Origin: Paenibacillus sp. VTT E-133291
GTDB lineage: Bacteria > Bacillota > Bacilli > Paenibacillales > Paenibacillaceae
DNA length: 64,000 nt
Reading direction: 5' to 3'
NCBI RefSeq assembly: GCF_002264395.1
Contig: NZ_NFVA01000019.1
Location: 1 to 64,000 of the forward strand
The notes beneath the pieces were generated by a model. The model worked only from the letters and a program-made list of their open reading frames with translations. It was not told the DNA's origin and made no database searches. Position numbers and translations under genes: made by a program. Of this stretch, positions 54,468 to 63,749 are shown piece by piece (positions within the stretch are counted from its first letter, which is position 1; each line of letters begins with the position of its first letter).

Positions 54468-55349
54468 TTATTGAAACATCTTCATTGAACTCAGAATGGT
54501 AAATAGATAGTACATAACGATATAAATAGCCAATACTATAATAAGTAGAAATTGGATTCTTGCACTGCTTCGCTGCCTAGTCTCCAGCTCTTCTTCCAAT
54601 GCCCTGATTCTGAAGCCATCCAGTTCATTCTTGAGATACGCCATCTGAGACACATTATCGTACCCTTTAAGCCTAGTCTCCATAATGTCGCAGAACTTGA
54701 TCACATAATGCATTGGAATTCGTTTCTTCAGCTGCTTAAAAGCAAATTCCTCTCCGTAATCAATATTGTCGAGCATCACACCAAGCTCCTCCGCAATATC
54801 CGGATTGGCACTTGGAATGTAATCCTTTAGGACATCCGAGAAATGAATATTGACCGACTTTGTATATTGGTAGTAGACCATACTATAAAAGGCTGGGAAA
54901 TCCAGTGATATATTTTTGTTCTTCTTATCAATAATCTTCTCCAGCTCCACTACAGGGTAGAGCCAGCCCAGCATGATGAAAATGGCGGAGACACAGCCAA
55001 GCAGGATGTTGACCTTCCATAACAGCAGCATGATCACAATAGCAACTAACGTGTACATCAATTGTTCAGTGCGTATTTCCTCCGGGGTCTTCTGAAGATC
55101 CAGCCGATCAATGATTTTCTTGAATCTGAGTCTTTCCGCACTGCCTAAAAGCCCTTTAATATATTTCTTGGCAATCCTACGTTTATATTGGCTGAACCTC
55201 TCTTGGAACGCCGCATTTTTACGCTGCTTCATATAATGACGTGCACGCTTTTTCTGTTTTCGGCTCACCGGTTTGAAAAAGGGATACAACAGAATCTTGA
55301 TCAAATACAGGATAGAGAGCATAGCAATAAGCTTTACCAGGAATATCAT
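54468..55349 (-). CDS. TadC-like inner-membrane platform protein
   Basis: 293 residues: an N-terminal membrane helix, a basic cytoplasmic segment (KPVSRKQKKRARHYMKQRKN), paired central membrane segments (LMYTLVAIVIMLLLWKVNILLGCVSAIFIML), a helical T2SS-F domain (IDYGEEFAFKQLKKRIPMHYVIKFCDIM), and a C-terminal membrane span. Its ATG overlaps the TadB-like gene by 4 bp. With TadB it forms the membrane platform on which the TadA ATPase acts. Confidence 0.88.
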   Translation of the reverse strand: MIFLVKLIAMLSILYLIKILLYPFFKPVSRKQKKRARHYMKQRKNAAFQERFSQYKRRIAKKYIKGLLGSAERLRFKKIIDRLDLQKTPEEIRTEQLMYTLVAIVIMLLLWKVNILLGCVSAIFIMLGWLYPVVELEKIIDKKNKNISLDFPAFYSMVYYQYTKSVNIHFSDVLKDYIPSANPDIAEELGVMLDNIDYGEEFAFKQLKKRIPMHYVIKFCDIMETRLKGYDNVSQMAYLKNELDGFRIRALEEELETRQRSSARIQFLLIIVLAIYIVMYYLFTILSSMKMFQ

Positions 55350-56329
55350 CTGCGCTCACCACCCGTACCGACGTTTCCTTGGAGCACCTGGCTCCGTGCA
55401 AAGCTTAAACAAATGACACTAATCAGAACAGTGTTAATCAATTTCCCCACATTACTTACTAACATAAATTGTCTGAAATCCTTTACTGTCAATGCATATA
55501 AGAAAAACAGCACAATGATTCCTGTCTTAAACATAAAATCACGATTCATCTTTCTGAAAATCCGTTCCTTCTTGGAGTTAATCTCGCGCAGCACGGCATT
55601 TTCATCTACAATATCGAGAAAAATGTCTGCCATTCCTTTTCTCTCGTTATATTCGAAGACAACCGCTTTTTTCGTGAAATTATCGAATTTAGGGCCAAGC
55701 TGTCTATTTAATAGCGTAATGGCTTGCTTAAAGGAATAGCCGTTGTTATCGCAATTATCTATAAACTGCTGGAAATATGGCCTAAGGTTAGGACTGATAT
55801 ATTCCTCGCTCTCCATCACCTTTTTAATCGCAACAAGTACACCTTCACGGGCCAGTGGGCAAATTACATCTTCGGCATCCATAATGTTCTCCAGCCGTTC
55901 CGTCTGAATGGCTCTAGACTGCATTACAAAAAAGGTGAACAAGCATACAAAGATTGAAATGGTGATTACAACAGAAAGCGTAACACTATTCATGAGCAGC
56001 ACTACTAACAAAGCTATAATTGCGAAACAAATGCACAACATCGAGGTAAAACTCTCTAGGGTAAATGGCATATTAAAATCCAAAATCAGGCCCTCTACCA
56101 TTCGATTGTATTTCGCATAAATATTTTCCTTCTGCCTGACGATTCGTTCCTTCTTGATACGGTCGACATAACGCTTCGTATTATACTTGCCTAGGTACTC
56201 TGCGAGGGTATCCATAACGTCGAGAACATATCTTATAGCCCCTTGAAAAAACTTGACCTCAAAAATGGCGTTAAATAGTACAAATGCAGCCGTACCTAGA
56301 AGTAGACTAATGATTAAAGTTGTATTCAT
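55346..56329 (-). CDS. TadB-like inner-membrane platform protein
   Basis: 327 residues from ATG 56329 (GAGGTG upstream, within the end of the TadA gene). Membrane segments lie at the N-terminus, at about 100-150 and at the C-terminus, around a cytoplasmic type II secretion F-like domain (EDVICPLAREGVLVAIKKVMES, FKQAITLLNRQLGPKFDNFTKKAVVFE). It overlaps the TadA gene by 23 bp and the TadC gene by 4 bp. Confidence 0.88.
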   Translation of the reverse strand: MNTTLIISLLLGTAAFVLFNAIFEVKFFQGAIRYVLDVMDTLAEYLGKYNTKRYVDRIKKERIVRQKENIYAKYNRMVEGLILDFNMPFTLESFTSMLCICFAIIALLVVLLMNSVTLSVVITISIFVCLFTFFVMQSRAIQTERLENIMDAEDVICPLAREGVLVAIKKVMESEEYISPNLRPYFQQFIDNCDNNGYSFKQAITLLNRQLGPKFDNFTKKAVVFEYNERKGMADIFLDIVDENAVLREINSKKERIFRKMNRDFMFKTGIIVLFFLYALTVKDFRQFMLVSNVGKLINTVLISVICLSFARSQVLQGNVGTGGERR

Positions 56330-57779
56330 CGAATTCGTACACCTCTGTTTCGCTCTCCAAAGGATCCTTGGTAAAGAACTCAAATCTGCTCCTCTTAATT
56401 CCAGCCTTTAGCATAAGCTGTTGTACCTTCTCAGAGATCTTACCTACACGTAAATGTCTGCCGACAATTCTAAGCGTCTTCTTACCGTCGATCATCTCTT
56501 CAATAACGTCATCACAATCAAATCGGTAAATTTGATTAATCAGTGGATTCAAGCCATCCGAGCCCAAAATTTCTGAAATAGAAGTCACTTTACGAGTGCC
56601 ATCTGCCAGTTTCTCTTGAAAAATCACGAACTTCACAGCACTGCAAATATTCCGAAGTGCAAGCTCCGCTGGCTCATTAGAGGCCATTAGATAAGCCGTA
56701 AGAAATCTGAAGATTGCTTCCTTATCTCCCTCCGCATGAAGTGTGGAAAAGAAATAATGTCCCGTCTGTGCGGCTCGGAGCGCTGTGGCAAATTCACCGG
56801 GTGTTCGAAGCTCCCCTGGTCCAATCCAGTGAGGCGACTGTCTCATTGCATTAATCAGCAAATTTTCCATCGTTGCTGGGCTGGAGTCATCATCATCAGG
56901 GACCGATTCATATTGCAGAACATCATTCATCACTCTGCCGTGTTCGCTATTATCTTCTCTTTGGACCAATCTCATCTCCGAAGGATTCTCGATGGTAATT
57001 ATCCTAGATAAAGGATTGATCTCCTTCACAAGAATTTCATTTAACGTAGTCTTTCCGCTTCCTGTCGGTCCCACAGTAATCCAAGACAAATCTGATTTCG
57101 GGATCAACGACAACAGCTTATACATATTGGATGAGAAGGATTTATTCTCGATCAGCATTTTTGGAACAATACTTTTCTTACTAAACTTCCGAATTACAAA
57201 AGCCGGTTGATCATACGGTGAAATCTCCGCATGTGTGGCATTCACTCGATACCCTTCAATTGTTCTGGCATTTACCATTGGGATCTTAGGAATCAGTCGT
57301 ACCTTGGAGACACCTATGAGCTTAGATATAATTCGTTCCATATGATCACGGTCTGTGAACTGTTGATCCCACTGCAGACTTCTTCCGCCGCTCTCCACAA
57401 AGATTTGATCAGGGCCATTGGCTCTAATTTCATCAATGCTGGGATCCTCCATGGCTTTGGTGATAGGTCCATAATGCGTAATTTCATTCGTTAGGGCATT
57501 TTTTAATTCTGCTAGATCATAATATCCCTCGACCGAAGGTTTCTGTGCGTCGACAAATTCGTTTATGTATGCCTTCGTCATTTCCCGTTTTCGAGCTGGG
57601 TCATTCTCCCGCCTATAAGCGTGTGTTGTTACTTTAGTAATATACTTTTGACATAACTCCAAAGCCTCATCAAAGCTTATAGTCGTATATTTAGTGGTCA
57701 GATCCTCCATGTTCTCCTTCGGACCTACCTGATGCAGTACCTTTTGCTGCATATCGCTAATTTTCCCACGTGTCAGCAA
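56307..57779 (-). CDS. tadA: TadA/CpaF-type secretion ATPase
   Basis: 490 residues, TTG start at 57779 with AGGGGAG upstream (ATG at 57752 is an alternative). The N-terminal domain contains YGPITKAMEDPSIDEIRANGPDQIFVE, followed by KMLIENKSFSSNMYKLLSLIPKSDLSWITVGPTGSGKTT (P-loop GPTGSGKTT) and ITIENPSEMRL. The segment HWIGPGELRTPGEFATALRAAQTGHYFFSTLHAEG carries the catalytic Glu and His boxes of the VirB11/GspE family. It would assemble pilin or pseudopilin, or power export at the membrane platform. Confidence 0.95.
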   Translation of the reverse strand: MLTRGKISDMQQKVLHQVGPKENMEDLTTKYTTISFDEALELCQKYITKVTTHAYRRENDPARKREMTKAYINEFVDAQKPSVEGYYDLAELKNALTNEITHYGPITKAMEDPSIDEIRANGPDQIFVESGGRSLQWDQQFTDRDHMERIISKLIGVSKVRLIPKIPMVNARTIEGYRVNATHAEISPYDQPAFVIRKFSKKSIVPKMLIENKSFSSNMYKLLSLIPKSDLSWITVGPTGSGKTTLNEILVKEINPLSRIITIENPSEMRLVQREDNSEHGRVMNDVLQYESVPDDDDSSPATMENLLINAMRQSPHWIGPGELRTPGEFATALRAAQTGHYFFSTLHAEGDKEAIFRFLTAYLMASNEPAELALRNICSAVKFVIFQEKLADGTRKVTSISEILGSDGLNPLINQIYRFDCDDVIEEMIDGKKTLRIVGRHLRVGKISEKVQQLMLKAGIKRSRFEFFTKDPLESETEVYEFDEYNFNH

Positions 57780-57793
57780 GTGCGCTCTCCCCT

Positions 57794-58621
57794 TTATTGA
57801 TCCGCTAACCGATCTGCTAGTTTTTGGATCTCTTTTTTGAAATATTTATTGATTAGGGGGTTATCTTTTATGTATAGCCTGCCTTCATGTGCACGAACTA
57901 CGGCATCCTTTACAAGTGGCAGGACAGAGACTATGTTAAAACCCATGTCCTTCATAACCTTATAGTCGAATTCAATATGCTGGATATTCATCATCACTAC
58001 GCTGGTGAACTTAGCCGTACTTATCCCAACCGATTTGGCATAGTCCAGCAGCTTCACCATATTTATCGTAGCTTCCATCCTCTCTGTTGCCGTAAAGAAT
58101 CCGATGTGACAATATTTCATGGCACCTAGACAAAATTCCAATGGAGGGTTGTTGGGAATGTCAATCAGCACAATATCAAACATTTGCTTAAGTGTAGTAA
58201 TAACACGCTCCAAATTCTCAAACTCGAAGTCAAAATACTCCTCCATTAAATCCTGTGGACTAGGTGATAACAGGAACAGCTTCTCATATTTGGTCTGTTG
58301 TAATTCATCTCTGAAATCTACCTTGTCGCTTTTTAACACTTTAATTAATCCTTGACCCTTCTTCTGAGTAGGGACATCTAGAAATTGATATAAGTTTGGA
58401 TAAAATACTTTAAGGTCAACTACACAAGTATTCAGGCCCTTTTGAGATAACAGATAGCTTAAGTTACTTATTAGCATGGCATTATCTACACCATCACAAG
58501 CAGGGATGAAGCCTACCACACTGTAAATCAGGTTATTCTCCTGAAGTTCAGCACCGACGAGATCCTTCGAGGATATTTTCTGAAAAATACTGTCGATTCC
58601 TAGTCCTCGTTTCCGATCCAC
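57794..58621 (-). CDS. CpaE/TadZ-like protein 2 with lost P-loop
   Basis: 275 residues from GTG 58621 (GAGGTGGAATC upstream, overlapping the CpaB gene by 22 bp). A ParA/MinD-like fold is visible: VVDLKVFYPNLYQFLDVP, IVLIDIPNNPPLEFCLGA (Walker B), SVLPLVKDAVVRAHEG. The P-loop region reads GFIPACDGVDNAMLISNLSY, without the Gly/Lys pattern needed for ATP binding. Probably a polar-localisation partner that does not hydrolyse ATP. Confidence 0.75.
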   Translation of the reverse strand: MDRKRGLGIDSIFQKISSKDLVGAELQENNLIYSVVGFIPACDGVDNAMLISNLSYLLSQKGLNTCVVDLKVFYPNLYQFLDVPTQKKGQGLIKVLKSDKVDFRDELQQTKYEKLFLLSPSPQDLMEEYFDFEFENLERVITTLKQMFDIVLIDIPNNPPLEFCLGAMKYCHIGFFTATERMEATINMVKLLDYAKSVGISTAKFTSVVMMNIQHIEFDYKVMKDMGFNIVSVLPLVKDAVVRAHEGRLYIKDNPLINKYFKKEIQKLADRLADQ

Positions 58622-59481
58622 GATTCCACCTCTTTCTCCAAAGTAGGCAGTTGGTCAATGATGACATCACTACTCTTTCTGCTAAGTATGGTGATCAGAA
58701 ATGAATTTCCATTTAGACCTTTGTATTTGGCATAATTATTAATTTGTGCACTCGTGCCCTCCAGAAGCAGTGCTTTAGGTTGAATGTTCTTCAAGAAATC
58801 TTTGCTCTTCATGACATTCTGTTTTTTATCCTCGTTTAGCTTCTGAACTTCTTTATAGACTTCGTAGATGGAGTGACTGCTTGCGTTGAGCATATCCTTC
58901 ACCACAATGCTTTCAAACAACACTTCTGTTTTTTTGATCGTATTCGTTGACTCGGAATAAATCGCGTTGGGATTGCCACCCGCGGCATCCTTCGCCTCAA
59001 CCTCATAAGACACACGGATACGAACACGGTCTCCTGGCATCAAGATATCTCCACCTACCTCAAGAAAATTATAAGGAAGCGTCAACACCTCGTTCTTTTC
59101 ATTCACTTGATAGAGCCATTCATTCTTTTGCGGTTTTTCATCCAGCAACTGATCTTTGTAAAGCACGCTGTTCCCTCGAAGATAATAGGCGGAAAGCTTG
59201 CCATTTACTGCATCTAAATCCTCGGACAAAAGCATATCCTCTGTGTATTCTTTTTTGATAATATTGTATTTCTCAATCATAGAATCCGTTATGACTACAA
59301 ATGCCGGAATCCCCTCATTCGACTTCACTCGTAGCACTTCTACCACGTCGCTGGCATCTTTGCTGGCTTTCGTAATGACCATATAAGAAACCACAATGAT
59401 CAATATACTAAAGAGCAAGGCTGCAACCCGTTTGAACATTTGCTTATTGGGTGTCGCATTCTTAAGCCCGCTTAAATCCAT
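58600..59481 (-). CDS. CpaB/RcpC-like (SAF-domain) pilus assembly protein
   Basis: 293 residues. An N-terminal membrane anchor (RVAALLFSILIIVVSYMVI) precedes an SAF-like domain (IKKEYTEDMLLSEDLDAVNGKLSAYYLRGNSVLYKDQL, then LEVGGDILMPGDRVRIRVSYEVE). A helical and beta C-terminal part follows. CpaB/RcpC proteins lie at the envelope and steer pilus assembly. ATG 59481 overlaps the end of the first CpaE-like gene. Confidence 0.85.
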   Translation of the reverse strand: MDLSGLKNATPNKQMFKRVAALLFSILIIVVSYMVITKASKDASDVVEVLRVKSNEGIPAFVVITDSMIEKYNIIKKEYTEDMLLSEDLDAVNGKLSAYYLRGNSVLYKDQLLDEKPQKNEWLYQVNEKNEVLTLPYNFLEVGGDILMPGDRVRIRVSYEVEAKDAAGGNPNAIYSESTNTIKKTEVLFESIVVKDMLNASSHSIYEVYKEVQKLNEDKKQNVMKSKDFLKNIQPKALLLEGTSAQINNYAKYKGLNGNSFLITILSRKSSDVIIDQLPTLEKEVESWIGNED

Positions 59482-60842
59482 TAACTGCTCCCCTCCAGTA
59501 ATCTAAGAAGTATATTTCCGTAAGCCCGCTCATGGTCTTTGTTTGAATGTACAAGCGGCACATCGGTTTCGATCTGAGAATCGAAGTCTGTGTCATAAGA
59601 GACATGTCCAGCTACTTTCATTTCGTATGTAAAGCTTTCTAATAAACCAGATGCCGTAACTGCACTAACCCTATCTGGTGTGAAAATATCGCCTTGAAAT
59701 CTGGAACGATCATTATATTTAGTGACAATGACTTTAGATTTAGCATTCAAATAGGCTGCATTCTCCTTATCCAGCGACTCTTCTACATTCTTCAAAGTGC
59801 TTAATACAGCGTAAAGATTATTAGGAATACACAAACCAAAGCTGTCAATATGAATTAACGCTTCGCGAAATTGATCTAAGGAGTTCATAGGCAGATCCAA
59901 TAAGATTAAATTAAATTTGTTCCGGAGTAGGGACAACAGACCGACAAGTTTAGAGCTGGTATAAAATTGCTCCATTAATTTCCGATCGGAAAAACTGTAG
60001 CCAAGCCCCGTCAGCCACATATTTTCTTTTAAATGATACGCCGTGGTCAAATATTCCTGAGGTCTGGCTAGCGTCCGAATGAGAGAAGCATTAATATCCT
60101 CATCCCGCTTGGTACGCTCATGAAAGCTGCTGAAATACATATTTGTACTTCGATATTCGATATCCAGGTCCACGATCAATACACTCAGACCTCGTTTACT
60201 TGCTTCACTCGCCACATTGATAGTTGTACTAGTGATTCCACACCCGCTATGACCGGTTATCGCCACAATGCGACTAATTCCGCGACTAACCTTATCAAGT
60301 TCCCTAGTAAGGCTATCCGTGGCCTGTAATTCAGGTGGAGCTTTGGGTTTTGGTTTAAAACGATCTAGAAATGACCCTTTCTTGTCGATATTCTTTGAAT
60401 GATTCTTATTTTCGTGAGGCTTTGTCTCATGTTTGAATTTCTGTTTGGTATCAGATAATTGCTCTAAAGCTTCACGAAATAGTCCTGGTGTAATACGTAT
60501 GTATTCGAAAGTCTTTATTTGGAGATTCGGATATCTAGAGATGAGATTCTCCATTTCTATGTCTTTCCTTATGTCCCTGATGAGGATTAAAATCTTTACA
60601 TTTGACTGTTGGTTAGCTATGAGCCAACGGATAAGGTTATTTAAATCACTCCTGTTCTGTTCCATACTCGTAGATAATGCATCATCAGTTATGAATATGC
60701 TATCTACAGATGGTTTAATGTTCTGTAAAAACTCTAAGGTACTGCTTAGTACTAATTCTGAATCATTTACTACGTCTATGGCCCGCGTGCAATACTTTTC
60801 TACTATTTTCTGCAGCTTGTGCGTAACCAAGAGTATCTCCAT
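59481..60842 (-). CDS. CpaE/TadZ-like protein 1 with receiver-like domain and degenerate P-loop
   Basis: 453 residues. An N-terminal receiver-like domain of about 140 residues (VDSIFITDDALS, KILILIRDIRKD) and a charged linker (HENKNHSKNIDKKG) lead to a ParA-like domain. Its P-loop reads ITGHSGCGITSTT, where the usual GKT lysine is Ile, as in atypical TadZ proteins. Walker B appears as LILLDLPMNSL. First gene of the Tad/T7 unit, preceded by a sigma-A-like promoter at 60912-60941. Confidence 0.85.
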   Translation of the reverse strand: MEILLVTHKLQKIVEKYCTRAIDVVNDSELVLSSTLEFLQNIKPSVDSIFITDDALSTSMEQNRSDLNNLIRWLIANQQSNVKILILIRDIRKDIEMENLISRYPNLQIKTFEYIRITPGLFREALEQLSDTKQKFKHETKPHENKNHSKNIDKKGSFLDRFKPKPKAPPELQATDSLTRELDKVSRGISRIVAITGHSGCGITSTTINVASEASKRGLSVLIVDLDIEYRSTNMYFSSFHERTKRDEDINASLIRTLARPQEYLTTAYHLKENMWLTGLGYSFSDRKLMEQFYTSSKLVGLLSLLRNKFNLILLDLPMNSLDQFREALIHIDSFGLCIPNNLYAVLSTLKNVEESLDKENAAYLNAKSKVIVTKYNDRSRFQGDIFTPDRVSAVTASGLLESFTYEMKVAGHVSYDTDFDSQIETDVPLVHSNKDHERAYGNILLRLLEGSS

Positions 60843-60911
60843 CTCATCACCTACTATGGAAAATAATCACCTAAATATTTCCTTCCGATTTTAAATAAAC
60901 AGAATTTTAGG

Positions 60912-60941
60912 ATTAGAAACCTTAAATTGAAATTTAGTCAA
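60912..60941 (-). promoter_or_regulatory. Candidate promoter of the Tad/T7 operon
   Basis: On the minus strand TTGACT (60936-60941) and TCTAAT (60912-60917) are separated by 18 bp, leaving about a 62-nt 5' untranslated region. It is the only promoter-like pair seen upstream of the first gene. Confidence 0.5.
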
Positions 60942-60982
60942 AATAAGACATTAAAAGATAAAATAATACAGAGATTCGACAA

Positions 60983-61026
60983 TAAAAAAGGCAGGCCAAG
61001 GAAAATATCCTCGACCTGCCTTTATG
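60983..61026 (-). terminator. Terminator of the 5'-3' exonuclease gene
   Basis: GGCAGGTCGAGG pairs with CCTTGGCCTGCC around a short A/T loop, followed by six T on the minus strand. It separates the exonuclease gene from the Tad/T7 operon promoter. Confidence 0.8.
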
Positions 61027-61061
61027 TTTATTCGTCTTCTTATAAGAAGAGAACTCTCTCC

Positions 61062-61988
61062 TTAACCTAAATCGCCTAACTCAATCTGCACAATTCCCCG
61101 TTCGTCCTGCACCTCAGCGATCAAATGCATCAAGCTGCCGAACTCCAGCTCTTGAAATTTGCGCGCAGCTGTTTCCCGCTGTAGTTGCCACAAGGCTTCC
61201 GTCAGCCCGCAGACCACAGGTACGTCGCAACGAATTTCCGCTAGCTCTCGCGATAAATGCAGCATATCCAGATCTGCTTCGATTTTGGTACGCACACCTT
61301 TTGGAAGTAGATGCAGATTCTCAATAACACCTTCAACTGTACCGTATTCGGTCAGCAGCTTCAGCGCAGTCTTCTCACCAATCCCTTTTACGCCGGGATA
61401 ATTATCACTGGTATCGCCCATAAAGCCTTTCAGGTCAATCACCTGTCTAGGGGTTAGACCCTTTTCCTCCAGCAATTCAGCAAGGTCATACACTTTATAG
61501 TTAGAGCGTCCCTTTTTCATAATGACGACCTTAACATTCTCATCAATGAGCTGAAGCATATCATGGTCACCCGTCAAAATATATACCTCAGAATTTTCAC
61601 TGTAACAAGAAGCCAACGTACCAATGCAATCATCCGCTTCGTAGCCAGCAAGTCCAATATTCGGCACCCCAAGCTCAGCTACTACATCTTTTACTAGATC
61701 AAACTGTGGAATCAGCTCTAACGGCGCTTCAATCCGATTCGATTTGTAACCATCGTATTTCTCGGTGCGGAACGTTCCTTTGCCCATATCCCAGCAGCAT
61801 ACGACGTGAGAAGGCTCAAATGTACTTACTGCATCGAAAAAATACTGTAAAAAACCATACACTGCATTCGTAGGCAATCCAGCTTTTGTCTTGCGGATAT
61901 ATCCTCCATAAGAGGTCGCATAAAAGGCCCGGAACAGCAGAGCCATTCCATCTACAAGCATTACACGGCCCGTTGTTTCTGCTCTCAT
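61062..61988 (-). CDS. Stand-alone 5'-3' exonuclease (flap endonuclease)
   Basis: 308 residues, the size of the free PolA-like 5'-3' exonucleases of Bacillota (YpcP group). Metal-binding aspartates lie in MLVDGMALLFRAFYA, CCWDMGKGTFRTEKYDGYK, YEADDCIGTLA, ILTGDHDMLQLI and FMGDTSDNYPGVKGIGEKTALKLL; the last is the helix-hairpin-helix DNA-binding segment. Removes RNA primers and flaps during replication and repair. Monocistronic, with an AGGGAGAGG ribosome site. Confidence 0.93.
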   Translation of the reverse strand: MRAETTGRVMLVDGMALLFRAFYATSYGGYIRKTKAGLPTNAVYGFLQYFFDAVSTFEPSHVVCCWDMGKGTFRTEKYDGYKSNRIEAPLELIPQFDLVKDVVAELGVPNIGLAGYEADDCIGTLASCYSENSEVYILTGDHDMLQLIDENVKVVIMKKGRSNYKVYDLAELLEEKGLTPRQVIDLKGFMGDTSDNYPGVKGIGEKTALKLLTEYGTVEGVIENLHLLPKGVRTKIEADLDMLHLSRELAEIRCDVPVVCGLTEALWQLQRETAARKFQELEFGSLMHLIAEVQDERGIVQIELGDLG

Positions 61989-62160
61989 GTATAAACCTCT
62001 CCCTTAATCGTTCATTGTATTGTTATTAAGCACTTGTCCATACTATTGCACAAAGAGTATTCTATCAGAAAATACTTAATCTGATAAGGGATCATAAAGT
62101 TACACATATGGGAGCTTATTCTTATCCTTTGAAAATAATAAGCATAAACCTATCAGCAAA

Positions 62161-62206
62161 GGGATGCCTCAACAGCCATGATATGACTGTTGGGACATCC
62201 CCTTTA
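62161..62206 (-). terminator. Terminator of the ArsC/Spx-like gene
   Basis: GGGATGTCCCAACAGTCA pairs imperfectly with TGGCTGTTGAGGCATCCC, with a short TTTG end. Stem strong, T tract weak. Confidence 0.5.
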
Positions 62207-62210
62207 GGAT

Positions 62211-62585
62211 TTATGCCTTGGAAGTATTGGTCCAAGCTTCAGCATATTGATCTTCTTTAAAGCCTACCGTAACTTTAACGCCATCAGTGACAATCGGACG
62301 TTTATTTAGCATACCATGGCTCGCGAGCAGCTCAAGCTTCTCCTGCTCACTAAGCTGTGCCATTTTGTCCTTAAGACCCAATGCTTTATAGACTTCACCA
62401 CTTGTATTAAAAAACTTTTTCAGTTCAAGTCCGCTATTGGCCAGCAATTCACGCAGCTCCTCAACGGTAGGCGGCTGTTCTGCGATGTTTTGAAGCTCTA
62501 GCTCATGACCTTGAGCTTGTAGCCATTTTACTGCGCTGCGGCAGGTGCTGCATTTTGGATATTGATATACTTTTAGTTTGCTCAT
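62211..62585 (-). CDS. ArsC/Spx-family thioredoxin-fold protein
   Basis: 124 residues. Redox pair in YPKCSTCRSAVKW at residues 12-15, and an RPIV segment (LNKRPIVTDG) near the end. The N-terminal CxxC recalls Spx and the YusI-type arsenate-reductase-like proteins. The extra Spx features needed to bind RNA polymerase cannot be confirmed by eye. Candidate roles are a stress regulator or a glutaredoxin-like reductase. AGGAG ribosome site; monocistronic. Confidence 0.85.
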   Translation of the reverse strand: MSKLKVYQYPKCSTCRSAVKWLQAQGHELELQNIAEQPPTVEELRELLANSGLELKKFFNTSGEVYKALGLKDKMAQLSEQEKLELLASHGMLNKRPIVTDGVKVTVGFKEDQYAEAWTNTSKA

Positions 62586-62758
62586 GTTGTGCTCCTTTAA
62601 TGGTCGGCTAATAATTCGTAATTTCGGGGAATGTTTGGACTTCCGGCCGCTGTTGTCGCAAGAATTTCTCCATTATACCGCTAATCACGGTTGAAATCCG
62701 GAGAAGTCTATGCTTACGAAGTGTTCCCCTTCATTACTTCATAGCCTGAATATTATTT

Positions 62759-63748
62759 TTACCTCAAATTCGCTTTCGGGCCTTGCTCCAGTATCTCCTC
62801 CAAAGCCGCCATATCAGGCGGCAAAGGTGCTTCAAAGATCATTTCCTGCAGAAGCACTGGGTGTTTGAACGTCAGACGTACCGCATGCAGAGCTTGACGT
62901 GGGATGGAAGCATCTAGTGCTGCAACGGAATCCAACTGTTCACTTTGAGTTGAACTCAATTCCTGTAAATTATACAGTTCATGACGATACATGTTGTCAC
63001 CAATCAAAGGACAGCCGATAGAGGTCATATGGACCCGAATCTGATGAGTACGACCACTCTCCAGCTTCAGTTCAACTTTTGAACCTTGTGCATATACGGT
63101 TTTAACCTCATATCGAGTCAGAGAAGGATAACCATCCGGTGTCACGATACGCCGATGCGGCTCCTCAGGATCACGGTCAATAGGTCCGTCAATATCGCCG
63201 AAAGGCTCCAAAGGAGCCCCATGAATAAATGCAGCATAACGTTTGTCCACTGTACCCGCAATCATCTGCTCAGAAATATGCTGATGGCTATATGGATTCT
63301 TGGCGATGATTAACACACCGGAGGTTTCCTGGTCCAGACGATGGACGGGTCGAAAGCGGAAGCGTTCATTTTTTTGCGCCCAATAATGAACTACTCCGTT
63401 AGCCAGTGTATCCGTGTAATGTCCATGTGTGGGATGCACGATGATCCCTGCTGCCTTGTTTACTACGAGCAGATGCTCATCTTCAAATAGAATTTCAAAG
63501 GGAATCGGTTGCGGTAAAATATCATCTGAAGTCTCTGTTTCCATGCGAATCTGTACAATATCGCCTGCCTTAACATGTACGCTGATATAGACACGTTCAC
63601 CATTTAAGGTAATGCCTTGTTCTGTTTGCTTAAGCCGTGACAACAATTTACGTGAGACATCCATCCGTTTATGCAGGATCGTCTTCAAGAGCCAGTCATC
63701 CTCTTCAGGCGGTATAATGTAAGTAATAGGTGAGTAATAGCTAGTCAT
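62759..63748 (-). CDS. RluA-family 23S rRNA/tRNA pseudouridine synthase
   Basis: 329 residues. N-terminal S4-like region (ILHKRMDVSRKLLSRLKQTEQGITLNGERV), then the catalytic domain with LLVVNKAAGIIVHPTHGHYTDTLANG. The catalytic Asp is in PVHRLDQETSGVLIIAKN. KLESGRTHQIRVHMTSIGCPLIGDNMY and ALHAVRLTFKHPV follow. Isomerises uridines in ribosomal RNA or tRNA, target not readable. It begins 1 bp after the adenosyltransferase stop codon, so the two are cotranscribed. Confidence 0.93.
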   Translation of the reverse strand: MTSYYSPITYIIPPEEDDWLLKTILHKRMDVSRKLLSRLKQTEQGITLNGERVYISVHVKAGDIVQIRMETETSDDILPQPIPFEILFEDEHLLVVNKAAGIIVHPTHGHYTDTLANGVVHYWAQKNERFRFRPVHRLDQETSGVLIIAKNPYSHQHISEQMIAGTVDKRYAAFIHGAPLEPFGDIDGPIDRDPEEPHRRIVTPDGYPSLTRYEVKTVYAQGSKVELKLESGRTHQIRVHMTSIGCPLIGDNMYRHELYNLQELSSTQSEQLDSVAALDASIPRQALHAVRLTFKHPVLLQEMIFEAPLPPDMAALEEILEQGPKANLR

Positions 63749-63749
63749 A

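Noticed and set aside
39759..60842. Prophage or integrative element
   Set aside because: No integrase, recombinase, phage structural genes, tRNA attachment site or flanking direct repeats are seen at the ends.
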